In this document: positions 22,604 through 35,349 of the stretch, in pieces
How positions within the stretch are numbered: the first letter of the stretch is position 1
How the letters are laid out: each line of letters opens with the position of its first letter
From: Myripristis murdjan
Taxonomy: Eukaryota; Chordata; Actinopteri; Holocentriformes; Holocentridae
Assembly: GCF_902150065.1 (NCBI RefSeq)
Contig: NC_043994.1
Location: 25,794,913 to 25,858,912, forward strand
DNA: 64,000 nucleotides
Direction: 5' to 3'
Made by a program: the position numbers and the translations under genes
The notes under the pieces: generated by a model
Told to the model about the DNA's origin: nothing
Seen by the model: the letters and a program-made list of their open reading frames with translations, nothing else
Database searches by the model: none

Positions 22604-23165
22604 CCCTCTGTTACCTTCAGATTTTCTAACAATTTGTATCAGTCGTGGTCAGTTTGACCGCAGTGATTCAAACCTGGAGAAAATGATAATGATAAAAAAT
22701 GCCACCTTAAGTTTATGTGTCAGGTATTTTCATGAGCCTTGTTGAGTGCCTAAACAGCCCTTTAAATAAAACATAACCTCACCCACTTAACCCCCCCTTA
22801 TACGTATATAAGTTCTTGTGGAAATCATGTTTTACATCCCTAATGTCACATTAATCATCAGCGTCTCTCCCTCTCTATTGTAGGTGTGGAGAGAGAGACA
22901 GAGAGATGTTTTTTGACAATTATAGATGGATTCTTATAGATCCTCGGTGTCCAAAACAGCAAAAACAAATGTGTGTAAAATGTTGATATTTCTTATTTGC
23001 TTTACACAGTGAAAACTGATCACAAAGAAACACAGACGTGTATAAAATGTGTACAGGGCATTGAAAACAGACACTCACCACATTTTACCCATTTAATTAG
23101 GAAAAGTCACTTAATATGAAGCAAAAAATGGTGTTCATCACGTATGTAGAGACTTAACAGCAGGG
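22604..23165. mobile_element. piggyBac-like MITE, family copy 1
   Basis: The left end CCCTCTGTTACCTTCAG directly follows TTAA (22600-22603). The right end AACAGCAGGG resembles the inverse of the left end. The interior (CTTTAAATAAAACATAACC; AAGTCACTTAATATGAAGC) matches copies at 13955, 24880 and, inverted, 58078. TTAA target plus CCCT ends is the piggyBac signature. No transposase frame was seen. Confidence 0.55.
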
Positions 23166-23810
23166 TCACTCTGATTCAGGGTCCCGTTTCAATAAGACAC
23201 GTAAATGGAGTTCCCCTCTGACTTTGCCACAGCATCCAAGGTAGATTTCCACTTAAGCAACTTTCACTTGCTTAACATCACATCACACACCAGAGCCTGT
23301 CCGGTCAGGTCCCATCCATTATTTCAGTCTGCTGGCGTTTTGCAAATGGAGCAAGAGAAATTTTGTTAATGAAGCATGGAAAGAAACAAATGAATAAGTC
23401 AGCCACATTAGGCTGTAACTTGTTCGGCTGTTGCCTCAGAAGGTCTGCCTGCAGGCGCTGAGGCTTGGCCATCGCCCTGCCTCGCTTCAGCGTGGGGCTG
23501 CTCCTTCACCACATGACAGCAGGACGCAATCATCATTGTCATCATCACCCAGCGTAGCAGCACAGCACCCCGCACTGTTTCCTGCATCTACACCACCGTC
23601 GTGTCAACAGGCCGCACGCCTCATGCCAAGTTTTCTACCCCGCAGGCCGCAGGTGACAAACCGCTGCTGGCTTGGCTCGCTGATCTCATTAGCATCTTGA
23701 GCACCACACCTACCTGTCACTCTCCTCAGTGTCAACTTCCTTCACATTTTAATACTGCAACAGTGTTTTTATGCAAACTGGTAAACAGGTCTGAATATAC
23801 AGCTAGTTAA

Positions 23811-24026
23811 CCCAGCTGACTTTGTTTGGGGTCAGTTTGCCCCCCTTCTCTAAATACATGATTAACATCTTTTTTTCCTTCATATTTCACATCTAATTTA
23901 ATGGAGACTAAGGGGAAAACATGAAATTAACATGATGATATATTTTCAATATCCTGTGCAAGAGACATAAAGTACCTGACCCATAAACTCAAGTAGAAAT
24001 TCTGATTATAATCATTTTCAGGGGGG
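23811..24026. mobile_element. Small piggyBac-like element flanked by TTAA
   Basis: 216 bases beginning CCCAGCTGACTTTG and ending TCAGGGGGG, with TTAA at both borders (23807-23810 and 24027-24030). Confidence 0.45.
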
Positions 24027-24879
24027 TTAAATTGCTGGGGTCCAATTATCCCCAACTGATGTTAGTAAATTTGAAAAAAAGAGATGCACTTGCTCCTCCT
24101 GGATGCCTCTTGGTGCCCATGATGGACGTGCATGAGCAGATAAACATGGATGATTATAACAGGGATCATTTAGGAGCCAATAGTGTCACAGGCTGCACTC
24201 TGTGTAATTTATTGGTAACTAGGTTTTTTGAGAGATTAATTTTAAACTAACAGAAATCCAAAAAGGGTGTAACATCAAATATATTATACTGTTAATAAAA
24301 AATTAATCAGACTCAGAATCAGAACAAAACTGGCTCCCCAGAGACACTGAGAAGCTACCAATTCAGTTTTGTTGTTCACAATGCTTTGTAGTTACATCCA
24401 AATTTATACTCCAAAAAGCATCTTCTAGGCTTCTGTTTGATTTATAGGGCCCTACAATGTTTTTTTTTTCTTGTGAATTTGTTACATACTGGGTTTGAGT
24501 ACATTTTTTAAATTGTATGGGTACAGTAACAGGCTCTGCCGGTGTAACCAAATATCTCTGGCAAAACTACATAGCACACCTTTAAGAAAAGCAAAAGCAA
24601 CAGACACAACAGGTTACAGTAATCACTGCCTGGTTATCAGGTGAAGTGCCTTTAGTTTGCCACTGACAAGTCATGAAATGGATTACTGTGTACACGCCAA
24701 TGCTGGCACTTATCTGATCAAAAGTAGTTGCTTTTGTTAACACCCACATCTATAGGTAATCAATCACAGTTTAACTGCCAAAATGGTCCAATCCCAGTCA
24801 CTTTCTTAACAATCTGAGGGGAAAAAATGAAGGAGAAAAAAAAAATAGCAATTTAAACCTCTAGATAATGATTATATTA

Positions 24880-25308
24880 AAAATTATTACCCACCTTTAT
24901 ATGTCAGAAACTTTCCATCAAACTTTTTGAAGATTATAAATGTCATGTTTTAGTTCCTCAGTGTCCAAAACAACTGAAGCAAAGGTGTGTAAAATGTGTG
25001 TGCATTTCTTATGTTTTATTTTTTATTTTTAGCTATATAAAACATACATGTTTTATACAGCTAAAAAAAAAAAAAAAAAAAAAAGACCTGGCAGCAAATT
25101 GACTCCCAAAATGTGCACTGAACATTGAAAACGTGTTAAATTCATGTTTTTGCCCACTTGCCCCCATTCAATTAGTAAAAGTCATTAAATATAAAGCAAA
25201 ATGTGATGCAAGCAATGTGATGTTAATGATGTATCTAGAGGCGTTAAACACAGCATGGGGTCATATTCACAACAAAAATAAAAAAAAAAAATAATAAAAA
25301 AAAAGGGT
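24880..25308. mobile_element. piggyBac-like MITE copy, left end decayed
   Basis: Shares the GTGTCCAAAACAACTGAAGC and AATTAGTAAAAGTCATTAAA interior with the other copies and ends AAAGGG before TTAA near 25306. A poly-A run at 25065-25084 interrupts it. Confidence 0.4.
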
Positions 25309-25520
25309 TAACAGATCCATGCCATTAATGCGACTAATATCCAAAATTGGAGCTTAGAAACGATTTTATTATGCAAACACTATGCAAACACAAAAAACTA
25401 ACATGAGTTTAGTGATTAAAAAGTGGCCTGCTCTCTGTTTTGAGTAACGGGAGCAAGACACTGTCCGATATAAATTCGCTGCATGGGACTTTCGACATCA
25501 AAAGTCAATATGAGCAGGTA

Positions 25521-25627
<107 letters not shown>

Positions 25628-26659
25628 GGGACAGATTACAGGCGGGCAGAGTTCAGCCGCTCTCTCACAAACTGTGTCTGTGGCTGCAGCTCCAGTAAAG
25701 TCGAGGCGAGGCGGGGCGAGATTTTGACGACACAACTCTTTTCTAAAGTGCTGGGGCTCAAACATCCTCGCCAACATGCCTCAAGCATGACAGTAAACTG
25801 GTTCAGCGAGGTGGCGGGGATGAAGAGGCTCTGTAAAAGAAAGTTTTCGACGAGTCCCACCTGGACTGGGAGCCGCGGCAGCAGCAGAAAGACGCACTGG
25901 TGAGGGGAAAAACAACCCGGACATCTAACCACAACGACCATGACCGGCTTAAAGCCCCACGACGGAGAGGCTTGAGGCGCAGATAAGCAGTGAGTAGCCG
26001 TCACTACCTTCCACATGTTGGTTATACAATATGGAGAATAACTATGGCAAGCGCCCACACTCTTTTGCTGCAGCATGAATATTAACTTACCTGACTTTGC
26101 GGGCTGTAGCCTACATTTTCAGCTTGTCAGTGTTTTTTAAAAAGAAAAACAAGCTTGTTAATAGGCTCTACGCCGCGGGACACTGTGTAATAGTGTTTAT
26201 TCCCTAAGCTGCAGTGTTATAATTACCTTGCCAGTGGGTGTTTTTCAATTGACTGGTGTTTTTCCCTCTTTGACAATTTTCATGTATGTGGCAATAGGCT
26301 ACATGAAGTTGCAAATGGAGACTGAGGCTTTTTTGGCCAGAGGGAGGAGCCACACCCATAAACCTCTATCTTGTGGTGGATTCCTTCCATCTCCCCTAAG
26401 CCAATATGGTTTTTAGCTGGGACGGGGTTATAACTGAGAGGGATAAGGGCCTCTGAATGCCTTGTATGGAAGCCAGAGTTCTGCAGCTGAACAATTTGTC
26501 TTGTAGATTCAGGGTTTCTTGGGTGGGATTATTCGCTGTTATCCTTATCGTGTTGTTAGGAGATAATAAAACAGATGTGTGGGTTGATGATGTGCACAGT
26601 TCGTCTATTATAAGACATTTATAGCACATTTCTCTTTTTGCCTGTGATCTTTCAGCAAT

Positions 26660-29600
26660 ATGGCACACCGCTCTCAGTGCTCCTCTGCCGGGGATAATCC
26701 CCTGGACCCCAACTATCTTCCTCCGCACTATCGAGAGGAGTACCGGCTGGCTATTGATGCACTTGTCGAGGATGACTTGGAGGGCTACTACCAGTTCCTG
26801 CAGAAAGAAGATGTGGTGGACTTTCTTGCCACATCAGAGATTGAGCATATTCAGCGCACGATTCAGGTGCCGCAAAAGAGCAGCCACCCTGAACGTTATG
26901 TGGAGTCTTTGGGAGATGGCTCCTCGGACACTTACTGGCCCATCCACTCAGACCTGGAGGCCCCGGGCCTGGACCTCGGCTGGCCTCAGCTGCATCGCTT
27001 TATCGGACCCACAGAAGTCACAACTCTGGTCAACCCAGCTGAGCCTGACATGCCGACTATCAAGGAACAAGCCCGACGTCTCATTAAAAACGCTCAGCAA
27101 GTTGGTCTTTCACTTTCTTTATGCATATCCCAAACATGTTTTTCCAAAAGTGTCATATTGTAAAGCAAATATGAAAGTTAGTAGACAGACGTAGTTCATG
27201 ACATTTTCAGAAACACCCCACAGTTTCACAATCTCATGTACTGTTGTTGTTTTTGTTTTTTTTTTCCATTTCAGGTGGTTGCTATAGTGATGGACATGTT
27301 TACTGATGTTGACATCTTTGCGGATATTCTTAATGCTGCCATGCGCAACGTTGCTGTCTATGTGCTTTTAGATGAGCAGAACGCACATCACTTCGTCAAC
27401 ATGGTTTCCAACTGTCGGGTGAATCTGGAGAGTGTCCAAGTGAGTCCATGTTCCAGTTATAGATTTCATAACTCAGCAGCTTGATTTTATTGCGTAGAGA
27501 AAGGGAACTTGAAATGCAGCCATTTTAAATCACATTACTGTGGAACATGTAATGTCAGTGCAATGCTGCCACCTAGCTTTGATTTTTCGCTTGGAATATA
27601 AAGACTCAAAGTTCTACTCTACTTCAGCTTTATATTAATTGTTTGTGTGTTTGATTCAATGCCTGTCCTGCAGTTTTTGCGTGTAAGAACGGTGTCCGGC
27701 ATCACCTATCACTGCCGCTCAGGGAGAACCTTCAAGGGTCAAATGATGGATCGCTTCTTGTTAACAGACTGCAGGGCTGTGCTGAGTGGGAACTACAGGT
27801 GAGGCAATTTAAAAAGCTCTCTGAAAGCTACATCAGGCCAGTATGGTTCCTTTGAATGCTCAACAACTAATACCATAAGGACTTCAGTAGTGTCAGTGAT
27901 TGTTAATTAATGATCACATTGTTTTATCCTGTGCATTTTTGTATTTTATTGAGTATATTCAGACTATAGGTAAGACAAATTAGATGAGACATGCAATGAA
28001 TGTAATTACAGAAATTAATATTTACCCTCTTCTCTTTGTACAGCTTTATGTGGTCTTTTGAGAAGATACACCGTTGCTTAGCGCACCTTTTCCTGGGACA
28101 GCTTGTATCTACTTTTGATGAAGAGTTTCGGATTCTGTTTGCCCAGTCCCAACCTCTGATAATTGAAAATGTGCTCCCTCCTGTGGAGGACTTCAGACAA
28201 TTACCCGGGAGGCAATATGCAAGTGACCGAACTCTGCTGTACAGAGAGCCCAGGAAATTTCTACCAATAGACACTTCTCGTTCAGATGAATGGGCTAGAC
28301 ACTCCTTTGATGAACGAATGGATATGGATAGGAAAAGAATGCCCTTACACAGGCAAGAGGCCATGCATAGATCACTAGACCAGGGCTCTGTGGATATGCA
28401 CAGTAAATTTCCCTCCCAGCAAATACGAATGGATCCATCATATGAGCAGAGCCAATCACAGATGCCCTTTAATATGCTGGACAATGCTCCCTTCAAACGG
28501 CACAGTTTTGCTGAAGGAATTCCCAGCAGACAGTCCTCTTATCCATTCCTGCAGCAACAAGGCATGCCAAATATGGAGACCCAGGGGAGGCAGCTGCATT
28601 GGGGACAGCAGCCATTTCCCAGGACAGGACCAGAGGTGGATTACAGTGGCTATGAAAAGTTCCGGGGCCACGGCTATCAATCAGCAGATCAGTATTCTGA
28701 ACCTTGTTTACCACAAGAGCTGGGACCACATGATAACTTTGACCCTGTGCTTAACTATTTATCATCCACCGGCAATGTAGAGTTTGACAGGGTCTCAGAC
28801 AAAGTATTACCTGCACCAGAAGTGCCATTCGGTTCATCTCATCCTAAAAGATTAAGTGTAGGCCTGCCATACGCCTGTCAGACCTCTCCCTCATCCCCTA
28901 ATCCATCTGAACAGAAGCAGTTTTTCCAGGAGTCTAAAACTGACCGTAAGGATCCTACAGTCAAACAGGGGCTAAGAAATTGGAGGATCACCTCATACCT
29001 CAGTGCATTTGATAATGCAGGAGAAGAAGACATGCCACTGCCACCACCTCAAACTGCAGACCCTTTTGAAGATCCCTCTAACCCCTTACAGCGAAGTGCA
29101 TCGGGCACAGACTTATCAGTTCCTTTATTTTCTACTACCAGAGAGTTCAAGATGCCAGCAAGGGCCAGCCAGCTGCCAAGTTACATCAAATCCATTGCGC
29201 CAGAGTCCTCCAAAAAACTTCCTGATGATGGTGTTAACACAGCAGCAGACACGAAACCAACGCTACCAACATCATCAGAATCATCACAAACAACCGAAGG
29301 GGACAAAACAGAGGAGACAGAAATAAAGGAACCAAAAAACCCTGTTGTTCGAAGGGAGGAGTCATTCCGCAGGAAATATAATGCTGCAGTACAAAGGAGC
29401 TCCAGGCTGAGATCGTCTCTGATATTTAGCTCTCAACTGGAACAGCATGTTGCTCAAGATACCAAAACTGAGCCAGACCAACAGGATGAGGACACTGACA
29501 AAAATGAGGATGATCAGACAAAATTACCATTTGCCTCACAGGTTTTGGGCCAGAGGAGATCTATTGCAAGAGAACCTTTTGAATGGAGGAGTTATGTAAA

Positions 29601-32600
29601 GTCAGCCACTTTTGACAACTCTACCAAAGAAACTTCAAAAGATGACACAGATAAAAAAGAAGACCTTAAGGATTTGTCAAAGGAAACAAAGGATCTTGCA
29701 GATAGCAGTGATGTAAAGGAATCATCTAAGCCTTCAGAAGTAGAGATGGCTAGCTCTTCACCATCAATGGCCCGACCTAAGCCTTCTAAAGCTGAACTAA
29801 CCAAACTGGACCAACCAGTGGCCCCGTCCAAATCTTTGCAGAGTAACCCACCATTTCTAGATATGAGTGATCCTGACAACAGGCTCATGTTTTTCAAAGA
29901 GTTAGCGGCAAAACGCAAAGCTGCTAAAGCTGCAGCAGCTGAAAAGAGCACAGAGAAAGTTCCCCAAAAGCCTCCATCTGAATTAAGTAACAATACCACT
30001 GTGAAAAAGGAGAAACCTATTGTTGAAGAGGTATCACAGAATGTAACAGATTCTTCTGTCAAAAAAACAACTTCATGTGAGTCAGAAAAAAATGCTACTG
30101 CGCAGGATGCAGGAAATAAAGCAGATGCAACTGATTCAGAGAAACTGGAGCTAAAGACAAGTCAGACAGGTGTATCTCCGCCTGTTTCTGCAGGATCAGC
30201 TCCATCTCATAGCCAACCACCTGAGGGACCAAAGCTGTCAAAACCTGCTGTTAAAGAATGTAGCCCAGGTCATCCCCTCACAGTAACAGACACTAAGTCG
30301 TCAACTGTTCCTCCTCTGATAGACTCACTTGCACAAAGCACTGATAAACATAAAAGCCCAATCCTTGATTCTACCTCCAGGGAGTCTAGTTCAGCCGACC
30401 CCAGTTCAGTGGAAATACCACTTTCTAAATCAACTATTGAGACTCTTGAGCCACTCCAGTTAGAATCCAGTGCCTCCTCTCTTCCCACTCCATGTGAATC
30501 TAGTGTAATTTCTCATCCTGCTGGATCAGAAATGAGCTCTTCATTGCCAAGCTCTTCCTCTGATCACACTATAGCAGACTCTGGTTCTTCTCAAAACATT
30601 CCACTGGTTTCTGATTCCCCCAGCTCTAGCTCTGCTCTCCTTTCCACACCGTTAGATGTCACCGCTTCTAAAATCAGACCAGAGGATTCCAGCTGCTCCC
30701 CTACCTCCAGTGTATTGTCTCCACAGGCTGACAAAACACAGCCAAAGGAATGTGCTGCACCCTCCCCGTCAGACTCTTCACAATGTGCCAACCAAACCTC
30801 AGAGGAATCTATACCAGCTTCCATCATACAAACAGCATTATCATCTGACTCTACCCAAGTTAAAATCAATAACATTACCCAGCCAGCCTCATCCAAGACC
30901 CCTTCAACAGCTGACTCTGCTTGTGCAGGATCTAATGTTTCCTCTGATACTTCTGCCAATGATTCTGAATCAAATACATCTTCACTCCAGTTGCCTACAA
31001 AGTCAGCGCCTGGAGAAACAGATCTTCCTGAATCGATTTCATCCAGTGTTGTGAATGCATCTCCAAAAGATGTCCAAGCTGAATTAAGTGAATCTCCTAG
31101 CCTTAGCCATTCATCCTCTTCCTCTCTGCTCACTGAGTCAGCTTTACCCAAACCTGTCCAAAAAGAGACTTCTCTTTCTTCTCAGCTCACCCCAGCAGAA
31201 CCTCCACCAAAGGATGCTCCAGCAGAAACCACTTTGGTCGCCAATCAAACACTTCAGTCTGATGTTCCTCCCGATACTTCCCCATCCAAACCAAATCCTC
31301 CCAAAGTTGCACCAACGCAAGCCACCTCTCCTTCTGAAGTTACTCTAACAGAATCTAGCACTCTCAGTCCAGCTCCAGCAGTATCATGTTCTTCCCCACA
31401 GTCTGATTCAGATGGATTACTTGTGTCTTCTAAGACCGACAAAACAAAAAGCAACACATCATCTACACTCAGCCCCACAAGAGACTCTCCAAAACCCACA
31501 TCAGTAGAATCTCCGTTTGATAAGTCAAAAGTCATTCCAGTCCCAGCAGAACCCAAAACACCAAGAGAGTCTAACAAATCCATTACTTCTGAAAGTCACC
31601 CTTCACAGCCATCTGTACCTGCTGAAAATAGTAATGCAGACAGTCAATGTGAAGTGGGCAAAGAGTCGAAAACACCTGACTCTACGGGTGAGAAAAAGCC
31701 TAGGGAAACTGAGGCCACCAGCACAGTCAATAAAACTGATCCAAACAAATCTGTCGACCATGGAATACAAAGTGTCCAAGTAAAGGAAAATAAAAGCCCA
31801 GAAGTGGCAGCAATCACATCAGATGTCACAGTTCCTCTTTCACCTCAGTCAAAGCAGCCCGTATCCGCTGAAAATAGTAATGTGGACATTCAGTGTGAGG
31901 TAGGCAAAGAGGTTAAAAGGCCTGACTCTACAGGTGAGAAATTACCTGGGGAAGCCAAACCTGTCTGCCATGAAAAGCCAAGTGTCAAAGTAAGGGAAAA
32001 TAATAGCTCCGAAACAGCAGAGGTCACATCAGATGGAGCAGTTCCTCTGTCACCTCAATCAAAGCAACCTGTGCCTGTTGAAAATAGTAATGTGGAGATT
32101 CAGTGTGAAGTAGACAAAGACTCAACAGGTGAGAAAAAAATATGCAACACTGAAGCCACAAGCAAGGCCAAACAAACGAATCCACAGGAGTCTGTCAGCC
32201 ATGGAAAACCAAGTGACAAAGTCGAGGAAAGTAAGAGCTCTGAACCAACAGAGACCACCACATCAGATGGAGTAGTTCCTCAGTCAAAGCAGACAAAAGC
32301 AAGCCCATCCCGTTACCACTCATCAACAGCTAATGTGCTCTCCAGCAGCAACCTCAGAGATGATACAAAGCTGCTTCTGGAGCAAATTTCTGCCAATAGC
32401 CAAAGCAGGACTGACACCACCAAAGAGTCTCCTGTCACTGATGATGACAAAGAAGACGAAGCTGACAAGAATGCCACTAGGGAGAATGCAGGAGGCATCA
32501 AATCACGAACCAAAGGGCAGCCAAAGACCACTCAGGAGCGAGAGAAGCTGCTTGAGAAGATCCAAAACATGCGCAAGGAGAGGAAAGTCTACAGTCGCTT

Positions 32601-32719
32601 TGAGGTATGTAGAATTATTTCTATACAAATTATTTGAATTTTTTGATAAAGTTTGCAAGTCTCTGTGGCAAATGATTTCTCAATGATGTATCTCTTACTT
32701 TTCACAGATGGCACCTTAA
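26660..32719 (+). CDS. fam83h: FAM83H, CK1/keratin scaffold protein
   Basis: Coding exons: 26660-27100, 27275-27439, 27674-27798, 28044-32604 and 32708-32719, giving 1767 residues (human about 1180). Residues 1-278 form the DUF1669 pseudo-phospholipase-D domain, with FAM83H hallmarks: MAHRSQ...[52 protein letters not shown] and [10 protein letters not shown]268xxxF272 corresponds to the CK1-binding F-x3-F motif. The remaining ~1490 residues are a disordered Ser/Thr/Pro/Lys tail with three tandem repeats (residues 1430-1655) and a conserved-looking basic end ([17 protein letters not shown]). FAM83H recruits casein kinase 1 to keratin filaments; human tail truncations cause amelogenesis imperfecta. 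Exon 1 uses a weak donor (CAA|GTTGGT). The last exon adds only M-A-P; reading through its intron would instead add about ten residues. The ATG follows acceptor TTTCAG by four bases; 5' UTR exon(s) lie upstream. Confidence 0.92.
31600..32277 (+). repeat. Three tandem coding repeats in fam83h tail
   Basis: Units at 31600-31842 (81 codons), 31843-32052 (70) and 32053-32277 (75). Each contains P-S/Q-x-K/Q-x-P-V-x-x-E-N-S-N, then QCEV-K, DSTGEK and a TSD-x-x-VP ending. A fourth start (PQSKQTK) follows at 32278. Units keep frame and differ by substitutions and small in-frame gaps, so the duplication is not recent. Confidence 0.85.
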
Positions 32720-33829
32720 CCGGCAGCACAAATGAAGCTGAATGGATGCAAATAGCCGAGCATATGCATTAAAAAGCCAAAAGGAGCCAAATCCAATGAA
32801 AAGCTGACGTGCCAAACAAGCTAGCTTCTCAACATTTTATAAAAAGAGGATTTCTCTGCAGATAAAGGATTTTTATGGGCAGAGGAGCAAGAAAAATGCA
32901 AAGGAAACTGTATTCTATGACAATCAGCTTCCTACAAAGGGTAAAATTATTGTAAATGATCTTGTGGTAACAGGTACTGAAACCTGCTGTGCTAATTGCA
33001 TGTGCCATGATGAACCAAGGGACTTTTCACTTTGACTCAAAGTGCCAACTGAGTATCACTGAATTGCTACCAGTGTGAAAACAATACAGGCACTGAGAAT
33101 GGTGCGTGATCAAATATGTTTTTACTGACTGCATGGGTAAAGTGCAATGTAGCTTTTTGTTCCTTTGATGTAGTCTGTCTGCATTTGTAAAGTTCACAAA
33201 TGTCAACTGGTTTTAGGGCAAAATGCGATTTTCAAGTGTTACAGATGTAGTTTGTGAGGGTTTAAAACTATTATACATCTTATTTTGCAATATTTCATGG
33301 TATTGACAATCATGCTAATCCAAAAAACAAGTGGATAATGAAATTTGTTAAAGACATGGGATTCATAACTGTGTAAGAGAGTCAGCATTCCATTGTAAAT
33401 TAATTAAGAATTTTAATGCTATGTAATTGTAATCAAAGGGATTTAGAAAGTGAAAAAAATCAACTGAGATTGAAGATGAGTTACAGTTTAAACATGCCAT
33501 TTATGTTAGTTACAGTTCATATCAGTGTATATATCTTCACACAGTGCACAGTAATGTAATGCATTGCATAGGGGCAATGTGTTCCAGTCAGCCTCAGTCT
33601 TCCAAGGCTGTCAATATGTGTCTTAATTCTCTTGCAATTTGCCTCAAATTCTGAGATCAAAACTGCATGGTGATTTAAAACGAGTGAGCTAGTTTCATAA
33701 TTCTGAAACTGCAAATATTGCAGAGAATTTGTGAGAGAGTTATCTTGTAGCACCATGCTCTGCAGGATGCAGCTTTGTTTTAATAATGGGTTTTTGAGTG
33801 CTTTATCCAAGATAGAATATGCATTTGTT

Positions 33830-33835
33830 AATAAA
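33830..33835 (+). promoter_or_regulatory. Probable fam83h poly(A) signal
   Basis: AATAAA about 1.1 kb after the stop codon. The intervening sequence shows no other gene. Confidence 0.6.
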
Positions 33836-34405
33836 ATGTTTTGAAATCATGCTGTCACTCTTTCTCCTGTAAAGACAGTCCCCTACTTACCTCTTGTGTG
33901 CCTTATGTGACAACAAGTATTGATTTAAGTTATGAAGAATGCTGTATTTTGTACATTTTTAAATCATAGAGGGAATTTGAATTTATGGCTAAGGAAAATC
34001 CAGATTTTTGTTATGCGAAATTAGCTATCTTCCAGAAATACCAAAGTTACATTCATTTTCATCACAGGTGAGCTGCTTAAAATCGAGGGAAAATGCAAAT
34101 GTATGACATCAATGTACTGCTATAGATGATTAAAAAAAAAAATCTGAAGAATAATTGTGTCAGTTACCATGTTAAATTTAGAAAAATTATGTCTGTAATA
34201 CATTCTTTTGACCTTTTCAGACAACACAAGTCAGTCATTATTCATACAGTTGCATTTTTGTTTAGCTTGAGAGCTCAAAGTTCATGTTATAGAAAGCAAA
34301 TAGAGAGAAATAAAGAGAATTTTTAGGAAAACCTTCACAAAAAATAATAAAAAAAAATATCTCAGTTAAACCTGTGTGTCTTTTTGTTCTTTTAAAACAC
34401 AGTAA

Positions 34406-34567
34406 TTACATTTGAGCAACTGCCACTTGAGATTTATCATCTGGCGTGTCGATGAGGACGTATGTGGAACAAAAACACGATAGGCTGTTTGGGTTTCGGT
34501 TGTGTAGGTAGTAGGACATCTCAGACATCTCCCTCATGATGTCCTCAGGAAACTCCACCGAGGCCAT
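34406..34567 (-). other. Orphan 53-residue frame, possible exon or pseudogene
   Basis: From ATG 34567 to TAA 34406 the frame reads MASVEFPEDIMREMSEMSYY and on through LHNRNP, FCSTYVLIDTPDDKSQVAVA. Codon choice and composition look like a real protein, perhaps the last exon of a gene. A pyrimidine-rich CTTCATCCTCATGGCCTCGG precedes a GGAG that could be an acceptor at codon 6. I do not recognise the protein. A gene fragment or a pseudogene are both possible, since no upstream exon was established. Confidence 0.3.
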
Positions 34568-35349
34568 GAGGATGAAGCATCAGTGTTGCACAATGTGTCC
34601 TGGTATTAATGTTTCACTGTGATCATTTGGAGCGAGGAAATAAGAAAACCCTCTTTGAGCATATAGCACCACGGATTTAGATTGATATGAACAGGAATCT
34701 GAGCTTCACATCTTCATGAAGAATATTTGCCTCTCACCTCCTGCCCGTTCTGCAGCTCTGCCCTCCATCGCTGACAGGGATTTAGTGTCTTGCTTAAGGG
34801 CACTTTATCAAGACAGATGCTTGACTTCTGTCTGGGAGCTCTGATTGGAGGAAAGTCTCAGCACTTGACCATCCTGCCACCATTAGAATAATAATCCGAT
34901 CAACTGTCTGTCATTGGGATCAGATCATCAGATTTTGCTTTTTGTGTTTCTTAAAGCAGCTTTCATCTTTACAGTCATAGGGATCCTCTTATATTGGCAT
35001 TACACAAAACGATCAAGCTCACTGTGTGTGAACTTGCCACTCGGTCACATGCTGCAGCAGGCTCGTTGTGAAAGAGGGAATCCCATGCTTCATTTGAAAC
35101 AGTGGGCCAATTGTTTGGGAGTCCAGTTTTGTTTCTAGTGCATGCAAATGTCTTTATACATGCTCGCCGAATTACACTAATCTTTGGGAAAAAAGAGCCA
35201 TTCTTTGGCAAACCTTCACTGCTATGAAGTGCCTCTTATGCCAGAAGAGACAGCACATGCTTTTAACTATACTTTTGGGGTGTTCGCTTGTTTTTTGTTG
35301 GTTTGTTTGAGGTTTTTGTCACAGTAAATTTTGGTAAACCTACTTAACA

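Larger units (their letters stand above)
32720..35349. other. fam83h 3' UTR and spacer to the adtrp-like gene
   Basis: After the fam83h 3' UTR (to about 33850) the spacer is AT-rich. It holds a short open frame on the minus strand (34406-34567, listed separately) and a retroposon-like segment near 34780-34890 (GTGTCTTGCTTAAGGGCAC). Confidence 0.5.

Noticed and set aside
24032-24250. 72-codon plus frame starting MLGSNYPQL
   Set aside because: It begins at the border of a piggyBac-like repeat in a repeat cluster. No known domain and no exon signals; considered and not accepted as a transposase piece.
29592-31583. Several minus-strand frames of 70-186 codons opposite fam83h
   Set aside because: They lie wholly inside the long fam83h exon, which has clear coding evidence. 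Ser/Thr-rich codons leave the opposite strand open.
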